From Amycolatopsis sp. QT-25 (lineage in GTDB: Bacteria; Actinomycetota; Actinomycetes; Mycobacteriales; Pseudonocardiaceae), in assembly GCF_029369745.1 (NCBI RefSeq), contig NZ_CP120210.1, positions 6,262,001-6,326,000 on the forward strand: a stretch of 64,000 bases of DNA, in the 5' to 3' direction. The notes under the pieces are model-generated. The model was not told where the DNA came from, searched no databases, and was given only the letters and a program-made list of their open reading frames with translations. The first letter of the stretch is position 1. Each line of letters starts with the position of its first letter. A program made the position numbers and the translations under genes. This document shows, in pieces, positions 24,453 through 33,844 of the stretch.

Positions 24453-27386
24453 GTGGATTTTCGGATGCTGGGCCCGCTGGAGGCGTGGCACGACGGCGCT
24501 CCGGTCGACCTGGGCAAGCCGCAGCAGCGCTTCGTGCTCATCGTGCTTTTGCTGCACGCCAACAAACCGATTTCCGCCGACCGGCTGACCGAGATCGTCT
24601 GGGGGGCCAACCCCGAGCGCCGGAACCTGGTCCGCGGCTATATCAGCAAGTTACGCAAGGCATTCGAACCGGCCGGCGACGTCACGATCGACACCACCGT
24701 GACCGGCTACCTGCTGCGGGTCTCCCCGGAGCAGGTCGACCTCCACCGCTTCGACCAGTGGCGTGAGCAGGCCCGTCAGGAGCAGGAGCCACGCCGCCGG
24801 ATCGAGCTGCTCCGCGCCGCGGTCGGCCTGTGGCGCGGGCGCTTCCTCGAGGACATCGACATCGACCGGGTGGGCGGCACGGACGTGATCTCGCCGGCCG
24901 ACAGCTATTTCGACACCGTCGGTGACCTCGCCGAACTGGAACTGCGCACCGGTGACCATCGATCGGCGCGCGACCGGTTGCGCCGCATCGTCGGCAAGGA
25001 ACCGGACCGGCAGCGCCACGCCGAGTTGCTGATGCGCGCACTGCTCGCCAACGGTGACCGCGTGGAGGCGATCCGGGTGTTCCACAACACCCGCGACGCG
25101 CTCGCCGGACTCGGTGTCGAGCCGGAACCCAGGCTGCGCAACATCGCCGCCCGCGCCGAACGCGGTGAGCCCGCCAGTTCCCTGCCGTCCAGGCCCGGTG
25201 GTTTCACCGGCCGCGAACACGAGCTCGACCTGATCGCCACGGCGGTGGGCTCCGGTGAGAAAGCCGTGTGGATCAGCGGCGCACCGGGGGTGGGCAAGAC
25301 CGGCCTGGCCGTGGAAGCCGCGCACCGGTTGCGGGAGCGATTCCCCGACGGGCAACTGCTGTTACGGCTCAACGGGTTCACCCCGAACGTCGCCGCGATG
25401 ACCATGGGCGACGCCCTCACCCAGCTCCTGCTCGAACTCGGGGTTCCCGCCGAGCAGATCCCTGCCTCCACGGGGCGCAAGATCACGCTGTACCAGAACG
25501 AGTTGTACGGCACCCGGACGTTGATCCTGCTGGACAACGCGAAATCCGCCGAGCAGGTCCGCGCCCTGCTCCCGGACGCCCCGGACTGCTTCGCGATCGT
25601 GACGAGCAGGCGGGTGGGCGAGCCGGACACCGGGCAGCAGGTGCGGCTGGCCCCGCTGCCACCGGACGACGCCGCCGCGTTGTTCTGCACGCTGGCCGGG
25701 CCGTTGCGGGTCACCGGCCGTGCCTCCGAGGTGGCCGAGGTGGTCCGGCGATGCGGTCACCTGCCGATGCCGATCCGCGTCTCCGCCGCGTTGTTCCGCC
25801 GTCACGACCGGTGGCCGCTGGAACACCTGCTCCGGTTGCTGGCCGAAAGCGGGCCCTGGCACGCCGACACCGGCAACGACGCGAGCACCGCGGCCGTCCG
25901 GGTCTCCTACCAGCAGCTGGGCGAGCACCAACGGGAGATGTTCCGCCTGCTCGGGCACGCACCGGGGCCGCACGTCACCGTGGCGGGTGCCGCGGCGCTG
26001 GTGGACGACGCCTTCACCCACGCCCGGCTGGTGCTCGACGAACTGCACGAGGTGTGCCTGGTCGAGGAGCTCACGCCGGAGCGGTACCAGATGCTGGACC
26101 CGCTCAAGGAGTTCGCCGCGGCCGAGCCCGGCGAGCACACCGGTGCCGTGCTCCGGCTGCTCGACTTCTACCTGGTCACCCTGGCGGACGCGGCGGGGAC
26201 GGCCTATCCGTTCGAGCGCGCCCGCCTGCCGTCGGTGACCCGCACGTCGCCGGTGGCCCGGACCTTCGAGACGACCGACGCCGCGACGGCGTGGATCACC
26301 GCCGAGCGGGACAACCTGGTGGCTGCCATCCGCTACGCCGCCATCCACGACTTGCCCGAGCACGCCTGGCGGCTGGCGGTGCTCATCTGGCGCTTCTTCC
26401 ACACGACGAGCCAGTTCGACGACTGGGCCGAGACGATGGAACTCGCCCGGCGGCTGGTGACCGCGGACGAGGACAACACGCTCGGGCAAGCACACGTGCT
26501 GCTCAGGCTGGCCACCGTGCACAACCGCCGCGGCGAGCTGGCCGAGGCCCTGGAGCTGGCGCGGCGGGCGCTGGCCTGCTGGGTGCGGCTGGGCGACGCC
26601 AGGGGCGAGGCCACCACGTTGTGCGCCATCGCCATCCCGACCATGGAGCTCGGCAGGCACGCCGAGGCGATCACCCACTTCGAGGCGGCGCTGGAGAAGT
26701 ACGAGGAGGTCGGTGATCTGCGCGGGCAGGCACACGCGCTGAGCAATCTGGGCTACCTCAACGAACTGCACGGCAAGCTGGACGCCGCGCTGCGCCAGCA
26801 CCGTGCCGCGGTGCCGATCCTGCGCGAAACCCGGCACATGCAGGGGCTGGCGCACGTGCTGAACAACCTCGGCTCGGTCCGGCAGCGTCTCGGTTTCCCG
26901 AGCGAGGCGCTGGTCGACCACCGGGAAGCGCATCACCTCGCCACCGAAATGGGCGACGCGTGCGTCATGGCCTACGCGTTGTCCAACATCGGCAACGTGT
27001 ACCGGTCGGCGGGCCGGATCCCGGAAGCCGAGCGCTACCAGGAAAAAGCCGCCGGCATCGCGGCCGAAGTCTTCGACGCGGATCTCCGCACCCGGCTCTT
27101 CCGCGACCGCGCGGCGACCGCGCAGGCCAAGGGCGACCACGTCGAGGCGTTGCGCCTCTACAAGGCCGCACTGGAGCTGGCGGCCACGTCAGGGAACCGG
27201 GGGCATCGGGCGCACGCCGATCGGGGTGTCGCGCAGACCCTGCACCGGCTGGGCCGGCACGGGGACGCCGTCGCGAGCTGGGAGGCGGCCGAAAAGGAGT
27301 TCACCGCGCTGGAACTGCCCGAGGCAGGCCAGGTGCGGGCCGAACGGGCGGAATTGACCTGCGCCTGCCGCGACGGGGTGCGCTGA
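24453..27386 (+). CDS. SARP-NB-ARC-TPR regulator (AfsR-like STAND protein)
   Basis: 977 aa from a GTG start with AAGGGAGG just upstream; the open frame reaching back to 22923 is an artefact. An OmpR-like winged helix (FRMLGPLEAWHDG) and BTAD domain fill about 1-245, then an NB-ARC domain with P-loop GAPGVGKT near 276-283 and the aspartate pair in LILLDNA. From about 660 to the end there are at least seven tetratricopeptide-like repeats (for example ALSNLGYLNELHGKLDAAL, VLNNLGSVRQRLGF). It is thought to bind DNA once a ligand or partner triggers NTP-driven oligomerisation. It sits at the centre of the accessory block and ends 3 bp from the convergent XRE gene. Confidence 0.88.
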   Translation: MDFRMLGPLEAWHDGAPVDLGKPQQRFVLIVLLLHANKPISADRLTEIVWGANPERRNLVRGYISKLRKAFEPAGDVTIDTTVTGYLLRVSPEQVDLHRFDQWREQARQEQEPRRRIELLRAAVGLWRGRFLEDIDIDRVGGTDVISPADSYFDTVGDLAELELRTGDHRSARDRLRRIVGKEPDRQRHAELLMRALLANGDRVEAIRVFHNTRDALAGLGVEPEPRLRNIAARAERGEPASSLPSRPGGFTGREHELDLIATAVGSGEKAVWISGAPGVGKTGLAVEAAHRLRERFPDGQLLLRLNGFTPNVAAMTMGDALTQLLLELGVPAEQIPASTGRKITLYQNELYGTRTLILLDNAKSAEQVRALLPDAPDCFAIVTSRRVGEPDTGQQVRLAPLPPDDAAALFCTLAGPLRVTGRASEVAEVVRRCGHLPMPIRVSAALFRRHDRWPLEHLLRLLAESGPWHADTGNDASTAAVRVSYQQLGEHQREMFRLLGHAPGPHVTVAGAAALVDDAFTHARLVLDELHEVCLVEELTPERYQMLDPLKEFAAAEPGEHTGAVLRLLDFYLVTLADAAGTAYPFERARLPSVTRTSPVARTFETTDAATAWITAERDNLVAAIRYAAIHDLPEHAWRLAVLIWRFFHTTSQFDDWAETMELARRLVTADEDNTLGQAHVLLRLATVHNRRGELAEALELARRALACWVRLGDARGEATTLCAIAIPTMELGRHAEAITHFEAALEKYEEVGDLRGQAHALSNLGYLNELHGKLDAALRQHRAAVPILRETRHMQGLAHVLNNLGSVRQRLGFPSEALVDHREAHHLATEMGDACVMAYALSNIGNVYRSAGRIPEAERYQEKAAGIAAEVFDADLRTRLFRDRAATAQAKGDHVEALRLYKAALELAATSGNRGHRAHADRGVAQTLHRLGRHGDAVASWEAAEKEFTALELPEAGQVRAERAELTCACRDGVR

Positions 27387-27389
27387 GCT

Positions 27390-28583
27390 TCAGATTCGCT
27401 GGTACAGCACGCGCCGCAGCTCCGGGTAGACCTCGCGGACCGAGGCGTGGTCATGCCACCGGCTGAGGTTCCTGGCCAGTTCCCGCAGATCGAGCCGGAT
27501 CGTCGCCGAATCGACGTGGGCCGCGTCCTCCAGGGTTTCGATCAGGGTTCGGCAGCTCTGGTCGACCTCGCCGGCCAGGGCGTGGGCCAGCGACCTGCGG
27601 ACGCCGAACCGCGCCCGCGTGCGCCGCGAGTCCGAGGGCAGCCGGATCAGCTCCCGGTCCAGGAGTTCGGCCGCCTCACCGGGCCGGCCGAGGTCGCACA
27701 ACGACCACCCCCGGGCCAGCTCGATCGGGTCGGGGGCCGTGGAACCGAGCACCGGGTACGCCGAAGGGGCCACGCCCGCCGCGTCGAGGTGGAACCGGGC
27801 CCGGTCCAGCGCGCGTTCGTACTCGCTGCGATCGCCGGCCAGGGCGTGGCCCTGTGCCTCCCGCCGTGCGGCCAGGGCGAGGGTGCGCGAACCGGCCGGT
27901 CCCGCCCGCTGGGCCCGGCGCGCCAGTTCGATCGTGGCGATCGGATCGTGCCGGTAGAGCGCGAGCCCGGCTTCCCGCACGAAGGCGTAGCTGACGATCT
28001 CGTGGTCCCCGCCCGCGACGGCCAGTTCCGCGGCCTTCCTCGTCCAGGACAGCGCGCGCCGGTCGTCCCCGGCTTCCTGCTGCATCCACCCGGTGTACTC
28101 GGCGATCCGCGCGGCCAGCAGCAACAGGTGCGACCTGGTCGGCTCCGGGTTCTCCCCGGCCAGCGCGCCGAGCGTCTGCACCTGCGCTGTCAGCGATTCC
28201 AGCACCACCACCGGACTGGTCTGCATGCCGAGGCGCCGCAGGTGCTCGAAGGTGGTCCGAATCCCGATGACCACCCGTTCGTCCGGCACCGGCCGTGGCC
28301 CGCCCGTGAGCGTCACGCCGAGCACGGTGCCCGCCACCAGCACTTGGCGGCGGTCGAGGGTCACCGCGCGCTCCTGTGCCGACCGCGCCGCCGCCAGCAG
28401 CGCGCCACCCGCGCCGAGCTCCCCGTCACAGAGCCGGGCCATCGAATCGTGGGGCGATTTCACCCCGTTTTCGATCTTGCTCAGATATCCCTTGCTGTAG
28501 TGGATGCGCTTGGCCAACTGACCCATCGACAGGCCGGCGGCGATGCGGTATTCACGCAGTAATTCCCCAAATGTTCCGGTCAC
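27390..28583 (-). CDS. XRE-type regulator with TPR-like C-terminal domain
   Basis: 397 aa. The GTG at 28583 has GGGAGG eight bases upstream and starts TGTFGELLREYRIAAGLSMG. The helix-turn-helix (about 5-60; LAKRIHYSKGYLSKIENG) is followed by a helical repeat domain with alanine/leucine TPR-like motifs from about 140. This is the plan of actinomycete pleiotropic repressors and of RRNPP-type peptide receptors. A small secreted-peptide gene lies 115 bp upstream on the same strand. The gene converges with the SARP/NB-ARC gene. Confidence 0.83.
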   Translation of the reverse strand: MTGTFGELLREYRIAAGLSMGQLAKRIHYSKGYLSKIENGVKSPHDSMARLCDGELGAGGALLAAARSAQERAVTLDRRQVLVAGTVLGVTLTGGPRPVPDERVVIGIRTTFEHLRRLGMQTSPVVVLESLTAQVQTLGALAGENPEPTRSHLLLLAARIAEYTGWMQQEAGDDRRALSWTRKAAELAVAGGDHEIVSYAFVREAGLALYRHDPIATIELARRAQRAGPAGSRTLALAARREAQGHALAGDRSEYERALDRARFHLDAAGVAPSAYPVLGSTAPDPIELARGWSLCDLGRPGEAAELLDRELIRLPSDSRRTRARFGVRRSLAHALAGEVDQSCRTLIETLEDAAHVDSATIRLDLRELARNLSRWHDHASVREVYPELRRVLYQRI

Positions 28584-28697
28584 CAAAGCCTCCCGCTCCG
28601 ACTGACTTCGAGTACAGCACCTGCCCCGAACGCACGCAATCACCCGGTCGCCCGCGAGGTGATCGCGGGCGACCGGGGACGCGCTATCGCCGGTGAA

Positions 28698-28868
28698 TCA
28701 GTCGTGCCAGGGGTTTCCGTCCGGATTCGGCGCGGAGGTGGTGGGCGGCGGCGTGGGCGGCTCGTCCGAGGGCAGCGCGAAACCGCTGGTGGAACCGGTC
28801 ATGGCCAGGCTCAGCACCGCCGTGGCCGAGGCGATGATGACAGCGGAAGTGGACAGGATTTTGGACAT
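28698..28868 (-). CDS. small secreted peptide
   Basis: 56 aa from the ATG at 28868, with GGAAGG upstream. It has a classical signal peptide (MSK, then a hydrophobic stretch to about residue 30, ending SGFA) and a short mature part that is proline/threonine-rich (SDEPPTPPPTTSAPNPDG, ending NPWHD). No cysteines and no known domain. Its position just upstream of an XRE-TPR regulator suggests a signalling peptide, but a small wall-associated protein is also possible. Confidence 0.65.
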   Translation of the reverse strand: MSKILSTSAVIIASATAVLSLAMTGSTSGFALPSDEPPTPPPTTSAPNPDGNPWHD

Positions 28869-28975
28869 GACGAATCCTTCCGAGGAATTGGTTAATTGAT
28901 TTCGGGCTTTTCCGGATCTGTTCCGGTGCCCATATCGAGGATTCATCAGATCCCGGACGGCCAACAAGGAGGTGA

Positions 28976-29008
28976 CCGTTTCCCCCCGCGGCGGTCAACG
29001 GGAAACGG
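28976..29008. other. inverted repeat before the TIR-like gene
   Basis: CCGTTTCCC (28976-28984) and GGGAAACGG (29000-29008) can pair around a GC-rich 15-base loop. It lies in the 240-bp region between the divergent peptide and TIR-like genes, so it may be an operator or leader structure. No gene is visible there. Confidence 0.35.
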
Positions 29009-29107
29009 GCGGGGATCCACACCGCGTCCACTTCTGGTCGACAGCGGCGGTGAAGTCTTCCCGGTACTCGCCGGTGTGGTGCCGGTGACGACCAGGAAGG
29101 GTGGGTT

Positions 29108-30010
29108 ATGAAGGAAAGTGCGGCCTACGACATCGCCGTTTCGTTCACCGAGCAGTCGCGATCCGCGGTCGAGGAGGTGGTCGACAAGAGCCGGCAGCGC
29201 GGGCTGACGGTCTTGCACGGGCCCGACCAGACCCACGAGTGGTGGGGGCACAAGGACCAGGGAGACCTGCCGGCCGCACCGGTGCGCTTCTTCCTGCCCT
29301 TCGTCTCCACCGTGGACGATTTCGGTGCCGCGATGCTGCGCGCGGTCAAGAACGGGGACGAGCACGTGCTGCCGGTGCTCGTCGGTGAGCTCACCGTGCC
29401 CGCCGAGTTGCTGCACCCGCACGTGAGTTACCTGCGGTTCGACCCGGCGCGGCCCGACCTGCTCACCGAGGCGCTGGCCGCCCGGGTGGAGGCCGCCGAG
29501 TCGGCGGGGGCCGAGCAGGCATCGGTGGCCGAAGTGGTGACCGGCGCCCGGCGGCTCACCTGCTCACCAGCCGTGCCCGCCACGTTCAGCCGGTACGCCG
29601 AACAGGAAGCCACCCTCCGTTATCTGGGCGACCAGCTCACCGCGGCGATGCCGGGCCTGGAGCGCAGTGGGTTCGTCGGCACGGTGCACCGCGGTGACTC
29701 GCGCATCAGCGTCCGGGTCGAGCAGGCCGGTGACACGGTGTACGCGCTGGACATCCACCGCGGGGGCATCGGCGGGGACGAGACGGTGAACTTCGTGGTC
29801 GGCAGGCACCAGACCGACACCGGCAGCGTGTGCAGCAACGGCTGGGCCCGCCCGGTGTACAGCACCGAAACCGCTACCGCCGTGCTCGAACTGCACGACT
29901 TCTCGGTGCTCGGCCGCAGCACCGGCGAGCCGCGCGTCTACCGCCGGGAAGACCTGTTCGCCGCGCTGTGGCAGCGCATCAACACCGTGGTCGCGGCCGT
30001 GGTGCGCTGA
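29108..30010 (+). CDS. TIR-like domain protein with C-terminal extension
   Basis: 300 aa. The N-terminus (YDIAVSFTEQSRSAVEEVVDKSRQRGLTVLHGPD, WWGHKDQG, LPVLVGE) follows the fold pattern of bacterial TIR domains. The catalytic glutamate region is not conserved: the usual WCxxE is absent, so NADase activity is doubtful. The C-terminal half (about 165-300) is beta-rich with several ligand-like strands (RISVRVEQAGDTVYALDIHRGG) and unknown. The ATG at 29108 has GAAGGGTGGG about nine bases upstream. It converges with the TIR/MinD/HerA operon across a strong terminator and may serve as its sensor. Confidence 0.65.
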   Translation: MKESAAYDIAVSFTEQSRSAVEEVVDKSRQRGLTVLHGPDQTHEWWGHKDQGDLPAAPVRFFLPFVSTVDDFGAAMLRAVKNGDEHVLPVLVGELTVPAELLHPHVSYLRFDPARPDLLTEALAARVEAAESAGAEQASVAEVVTGARRLTCSPAVPATFSRYAEQEATLRYLGDQLTAAMPGLERSGFVGTVHRGDSRISVRVEQAGDTVYALDIHRGGIGGDETVNFVVGRHQTDTGSVCSNGWARPVYSTETATAVLELHDFSVLGRSTGEPRVYRREDLFAALWQRINTVVAAVVR

Positions 30011-30018
30011 GCCACGCG

Positions 30019-30055
30019 AAAGCGCCCCTCACCCGAAACGGGTGGGGGGCGCTTT
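30019..30055. terminator. bidirectional terminator
   Basis: A 16-bp stem (30019-30034 with 30040-30055) closes on the loop GAAAC, ends in TTTT on the plus strand and starts with an A-run, giving U-rich ends both ways. It lies between the convergent genes ending at 30010 and 30066. Confidence 0.8.
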
Positions 30056-30065
30056 TCGCCGCCGG

Positions 30066-33000
30066 TCACCGCTGCCCGTGGGCCCGGTCCAGCACTTCTT
30101 CGAGCCGCAGCGGACTCGGCGGGTGGTGGCTCAGGCACAGCGGCACCCGCAGCCGGCGGAAGGCGAAGTTCTCGCCGGTGGCGTAGAACTGGCCGCGTTC
30201 CAGCCGTGAGATGTTGCCCACCGAACCGCTCTTCGCCTTGGCCATCTCGGTCGCGGCGGCCACCTGCGCCGGGCTGTTCAGCCTGCCGAAGAACTGCGTC
30301 GTGGCGTTGCCGACCACCTGGTTGTGCACGCCCTTCGGGGCCTGGGTGGCCAGCACCAGGCCGAGCCCGTACTTGCGTGCCTGGGAGGCCAGCAGGATGG
30401 TGCTCTGCGTGCTGGCCGTCAACGCCGTGGACGGCGCGATGGTCTGCGCTTCGTCCATCACGAACAGCCCGCCGAGCGGCCGGTCCACGGCCGGGTGGCG
30501 TTTGATCCAGGCGAAAATCTCCCACTGGAGCTGACTGACGAAGCCCTGCCGCTGCTCCTCCGACGGCAACCCGATGAAGCTGATCACCGAGATCCGGGCC
30601 CGCCTGCCCGCCGACGGCGTGAGCAGGGTCCCCGGCTCGGTCGCTTCCCCCGGCCCGCCGAGGAGCGGGTCGTTGACCACGGCCGCCCGCAGGGTTTCCG
30701 CCAGATCGGCGGCCATCGCGGTGCCGGTGCTGAGCTTGCTCACCCCCTCCGGCAGCTCGGCGAGCAGTTCGATGAAGCGGTTGAGGTCCCGCTTCCCGGA
30801 ACGGGCGTAATGCGTCAGCGCCTCGCGCAGCACCGCCCGGCCACGCACGGCACCCTTGGTACCGTTGGCGACCCTGGCGTGCGGCACCAGCCGGGCCACG
30901 GCGGCTTCGACCGAGGCCGCGAACTCGTCGGCGTCCTCGCGGACTTCGGCGAAGTCGGGCAACGGGTGGAAGCTGAGCGGACGTCCGCTCGCCCGGCCCG
31001 GTGTCCACACCACGACCTCGGTGTTGGCCAGGTATTCCGCCGACTTGCCCGCGTCCCCGGGCAGCCAGTCGGCAGGCGGTTCCGGCCAGGCGTCGCCGAG
31101 GCGCGCCAAGTCGTTGTTGGGGTCCAGCACGATCGCCGACACCCCGCGCAAAGCGCATTCCTCGACGATTCGGCGCAGCAGCACGGTTTTCCCGCTGCCG
31201 GATCCCGCGAACACGATGACGTGCTTGCGCAGCGACTCCAGCTCGATGCGGATTTCCCCGTCGAGCCCGAGCACGAGTTCCTCGCCTGCCGGTGTGGCTG
31301 GTTGCCCGGCCGGTTCGGCGACCGGGGCTTTCGGCGAGGTGGGCTTCGGTTCGGCGGGAGGTGGGGTGGCGGGTCTCGCCGGGGCGGGTTTCGGCGGTGG
31401 TCGCGTTTCCTGGTGGCCGCTCCTGGTCTGCGTGGGCTGGGGCAGGACGTGGCGCAACAGCGTCCGGCCGCTGGCGGGCTTGCGCGCCACCAGCCAGGTG
31501 ATCAGCCGGTGGGTCGGCGTGGCCAGCATCACCCGGAGCGCGCTGAAGGTCCGCAGATCCTCGTCCGACATGTCGAGGCGCCGCACTCCCAGCCGTTCCA
31601 GCGCGGTGAACTCCTTGCGGGTGGTCGGCCCGGTCCAGCCGCGGTCGCCCCAGCGGATGAGCACGAGGTGCCGGTCCTTGGCCCCGGCCCGGATGCCCGC
31701 CGCGTCACGGGCGTTGCGCAACCGGCGCAGCACCGTCGTGCCGTGGGCCCCGGAGATGACCCGGAAGGTCCACTGCTCCTGGATGTCGAGCGCGTCGTCG
31801 AGGAGCCGGCGCAGGCCGGCGTGCAGCCTTTTCTCGTCCGACAGCGACTCCGGCTGCCATTTCAGATCGTCGTTGCCGAATTCGGTGATCCACGCCTTCA
31901 ACCCGGCCAGCAGCAACGGCGGGGCGACCTCGTTTTCGTTGTCCTTGCTGATGTCCAGCTCGCTGAGGTCGACCTCGCTCCGCAGCCGGGCGAACTCCTC
32001 GTCGAGTTCGTCGAGGGACTGATCCGGCGGTACGGCCACGGGTACGGTCTCGACCGCCTTCTCGTCGAAGGAACCCAGCTCCCGGATCTCACCGTGCAGG
32101 CAGGCTTCGGCGTGGGCGTGGATCCGCTTCAGCAACTGCCGCGGCGTGTAACTCGTCCAGTTCTCGCCGAAGGCGCTCGCGGCTACCGGCCAGGTCGAGT
32201 GCGGTGGTGTGACGCCGTGCTTTTCGTAGATCACCCGAAGCCACTTCTCGATCAGCTTCTTGCCCAGTGCGGGATCCTGGATCGCCCCCAGGAAGGAGGT
32301 CTGGGTGAACCGGTCGCCCACCGTGTCGCTGGCCACGTCCTTCAACCGCATCCAGGTGTTGGGCAGGCACGCCACGATGGTCAGTGTCCGCCGGGTGGAT
32401 TCGCGCAGCGCCATCAGGCCGTCGGAGATCAGCGCGATCTCCCTGGTCACCTCGGCGTCGGTCTCCTGGGCGTCGAGGGCGTCCTGCCCCTTGTTGACCA
32501 GGGTGTCCAGCTGGTCGACCCCTACCACGCACGGCCCCGTGAGGGCGAGGACGCGGGAGATGTCGCGCACGAGCACGCGGGGTGACTTGGCGCGGTGCTG
32601 CATGCCCCAGAACCGGCGGTCGTCCTCGCTGCCTTCATGGCCCTGAAGGTATTCCAGGCCGATGTCCGCGGCGTCGGACCCGTAAAGCACCAAAGCCCGG
32701 ATGGTGTCACCGCATTCCACGGCGATGCGGCCGTCGGCCTTCCTCAGGCCGTTGAGCAGGGCACGCAGGTGGTCGGGCCGCAGCGCCGATTCGCCCACGA
32801 TGGCTCGGCCGACCTCTTCGGACACCGCGGCACCGGCGCACAACTGCCGCAGCAGCACGGTGAGCTGGCGCTCGCCCTCGTCGTTGGCCCGGTGCAGCTC
32901 ACCGCGCATCGCCTCGGCGAGGTCGTCCCAGAACGCGGCCCCGGTGGTGAGCTCGACCAGGAAGAAGTAGCCGCCCTTGCGCTGCACCATGCGGCGCACC

Positions 33001-33227
33001 GTGCCGAGCAGGTGGGTCTTGCCCACTCCCTTCTCCCCCTGCACGGCCACGCCCACCGGGCTCGGGCCGGTGCTGGCCCTGGCGTCCTCGATGCCCGCCA
33101 TGATGTTGTGCTCGACCCTGGCGTGCAGGCCGTCGATGTGCGAGGGCGAAGTGTGCCAGACGTCGTCCGGGGTCTCGGCGGAATTGAACCGCAGGACCGC
33201 CAGGACCTCACGTAAGTCGTCGGTCAT
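30066..33227 (-). CDS. AAA-type NTPase fused to HerA/FtsK-like ATPase
   Basis: 1053 aa with two P-loop modules. The first is AAA/STAND-like, with Walker A GEKGVGKT at 64-71 and Walker B-like VVGVDQLD near 235-242. A Pro/Ala-rich linker near 610-650 leads to a HerA-type translocase domain: GSGSGKT near 674-680, VLDPNNDL soon after, GLFVMDEAQ near 917-925, and QARKYGLGLVLATQAPKG. HerA ATPases form hexameric rings that pump DNA or scaffold a partner nuclease or NADase. The fusion to an upstream AAA module is unusual. It is the last gene of a four-gene unit; its ATG overlaps the previous stop (ATGA, 33224-33227). Confidence 0.85.
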   Translation of the reverse strand: MTDDLREVLAVLRFNSAETPDDVWHTSPSHIDGLHARVEHNIMAGIEDARASTGPSPVGVAVQGEKGVGKTHLLGTVRRMVQRKGGYFFLVELTTGAAFWDDLAEAMRGELHRANDEGERQLTVLLRQLCAGAAVSEEVGRAIVGESALRPDHLRALLNGLRKADGRIAVECGDTIRALVLYGSDAADIGLEYLQGHEGSEDDRRFWGMQHRAKSPRVLVRDISRVLALTGPCVVGVDQLDTLVNKGQDALDAQETDAEVTREIALISDGLMALRESTRRTLTIVACLPNTWMRLKDVASDTVGDRFTQTSFLGAIQDPALGKKLIEKWLRVIYEKHGVTPPHSTWPVAASAFGENWTSYTPRQLLKRIHAHAEACLHGEIRELGSFDEKAVETVPVAVPPDQSLDELDEEFARLRSEVDLSELDISKDNENEVAPPLLLAGLKAWITEFGNDDLKWQPESLSDEKRLHAGLRRLLDDALDIQEQWTFRVISGAHGTTVLRRLRNARDAAGIRAGAKDRHLVLIRWGDRGWTGPTTRKEFTALERLGVRRLDMSDEDLRTFSALRVMLATPTHRLITWLVARKPASGRTLLRHVLPQPTQTRSGHQETRPPPKPAPARPATPPPAEPKPTSPKAPVAEPAGQPATPAGEELVLGLDGEIRIELESLRKHVIVFAGSGSGKTVLLRRIVEECALRGVSAIVLDPNNDLARLGDAWPEPPADWLPGDAGKSAEYLANTEVVVWTPGRASGRPLSFHPLPDFAEVREDADEFAASVEAAVARLVPHARVANGTKGAVRGRAVLREALTHYARSGKRDLNRFIELLAELPEGVSKLSTGTAMAADLAETLRAAVVNDPLLGGPGEATEPGTLLTPSAGRRARISVISFIGLPSEEQRQGFVSQLQWEIFAWIKRHPAVDRPLGGLFVMDEAQTIAPSTALTASTQSTILLASQARKYGLGLVLATQAPKGVHNQVVGNATTQFFGRLNSPAQVAAATEMAKAKSGSVGNISRLERGQFYATGENFAFRRLRVPLCLSHHPPSPLRLEEVLDRAHGQR

Positions 33228-33844
33228 GATTCCTCGATCACGATGAGGTGCTTGTCCTCGCCGCCGACCCGGACGGCGGCGTCGTGGTCGGCGTCGGTGA
33301 GCACTTTGCGGTTGGAGTCGGGGGCCAGGTGGACCGTGCCCGTCTTCGTCATCTCGACCAGCACGGCGTCCACCTCGTCCTTGTCCGCGCCGTTGAGCTT
33401 CGGCCGCAGCCGAGCCAGGCGGATCCAGTCCTGCACGCCCACCGAAAGCTCGGCGTAGACACCGCGGATGAGCGACTCCAGGTCACCGGACCGCAGCGCC
33501 TCGGCCAGCAGGCCGCGCTGGCGCAGGAACGGCACCAGCCGGCGCAGCAGGTCGAGCTGCTGCCGGGCTTGCGGCCCCGAGCGGGACGGCAGTTCCGAGC
33601 GCACCAGGTCGGTCAGGCACCAGTCGATCCCCTCGTCGGTGATCCGGTGCACGAACGGCCGGACGTCCGTCGAACTCTCGAGCAGTCCGGCGTCGTTCAG
33701 CCGGACGCGTTCGGCGGGGCTGAGCCGGACCTTGTGATCCTTGACCAGTTCGGTGTTGCGCATGTCCCGGTTGGCCAGCACCAGCGCCAGTAGTGCGGCT
33801 CTGGCATTCGTGGAGTACTGCTCCGGCATTTCGCCGCCTTTCAT
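33224..33844 (-). CDS. winged-helix-like small protein
   Basis: 206 aa. The N-terminal half (about 10-75: AALLALVLANRDMRNTELVK, RVRLNDAGLL, VHRITDEGIDWC) looks like a winged helix of the kind that marks small adaptor proteins in conflict operons. The C-terminal part is helical (LRQRGLLAEALRSGDLESLI) with a final beta element. No catalytic motif. Overlaps of four bases at both ends lock it between the MinD-TIR and AAA-HerA genes. The second ATG (residue 6) is preceded by AAAGGCGGCGAA and could be an alternative start. Confidence 0.7.
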   Translation of the reverse strand: MKGGEMPEQYSTNARAALLALVLANRDMRNTELVKDHKVRLSPAERVRLNDAGLLESSTDVRPFVHRITDEGIDWCLTDLVRSELPSRSGPQARQQLDLLRRLVPFLRQRGLLAEALRSGDLESLIRGVYAELSVGVQDWIRLARLRPKLNGADKDEVDAVLVEMTKTGTVHLAPDSNRKVLTDADHDAAVRVGGEDKHLIVIEES

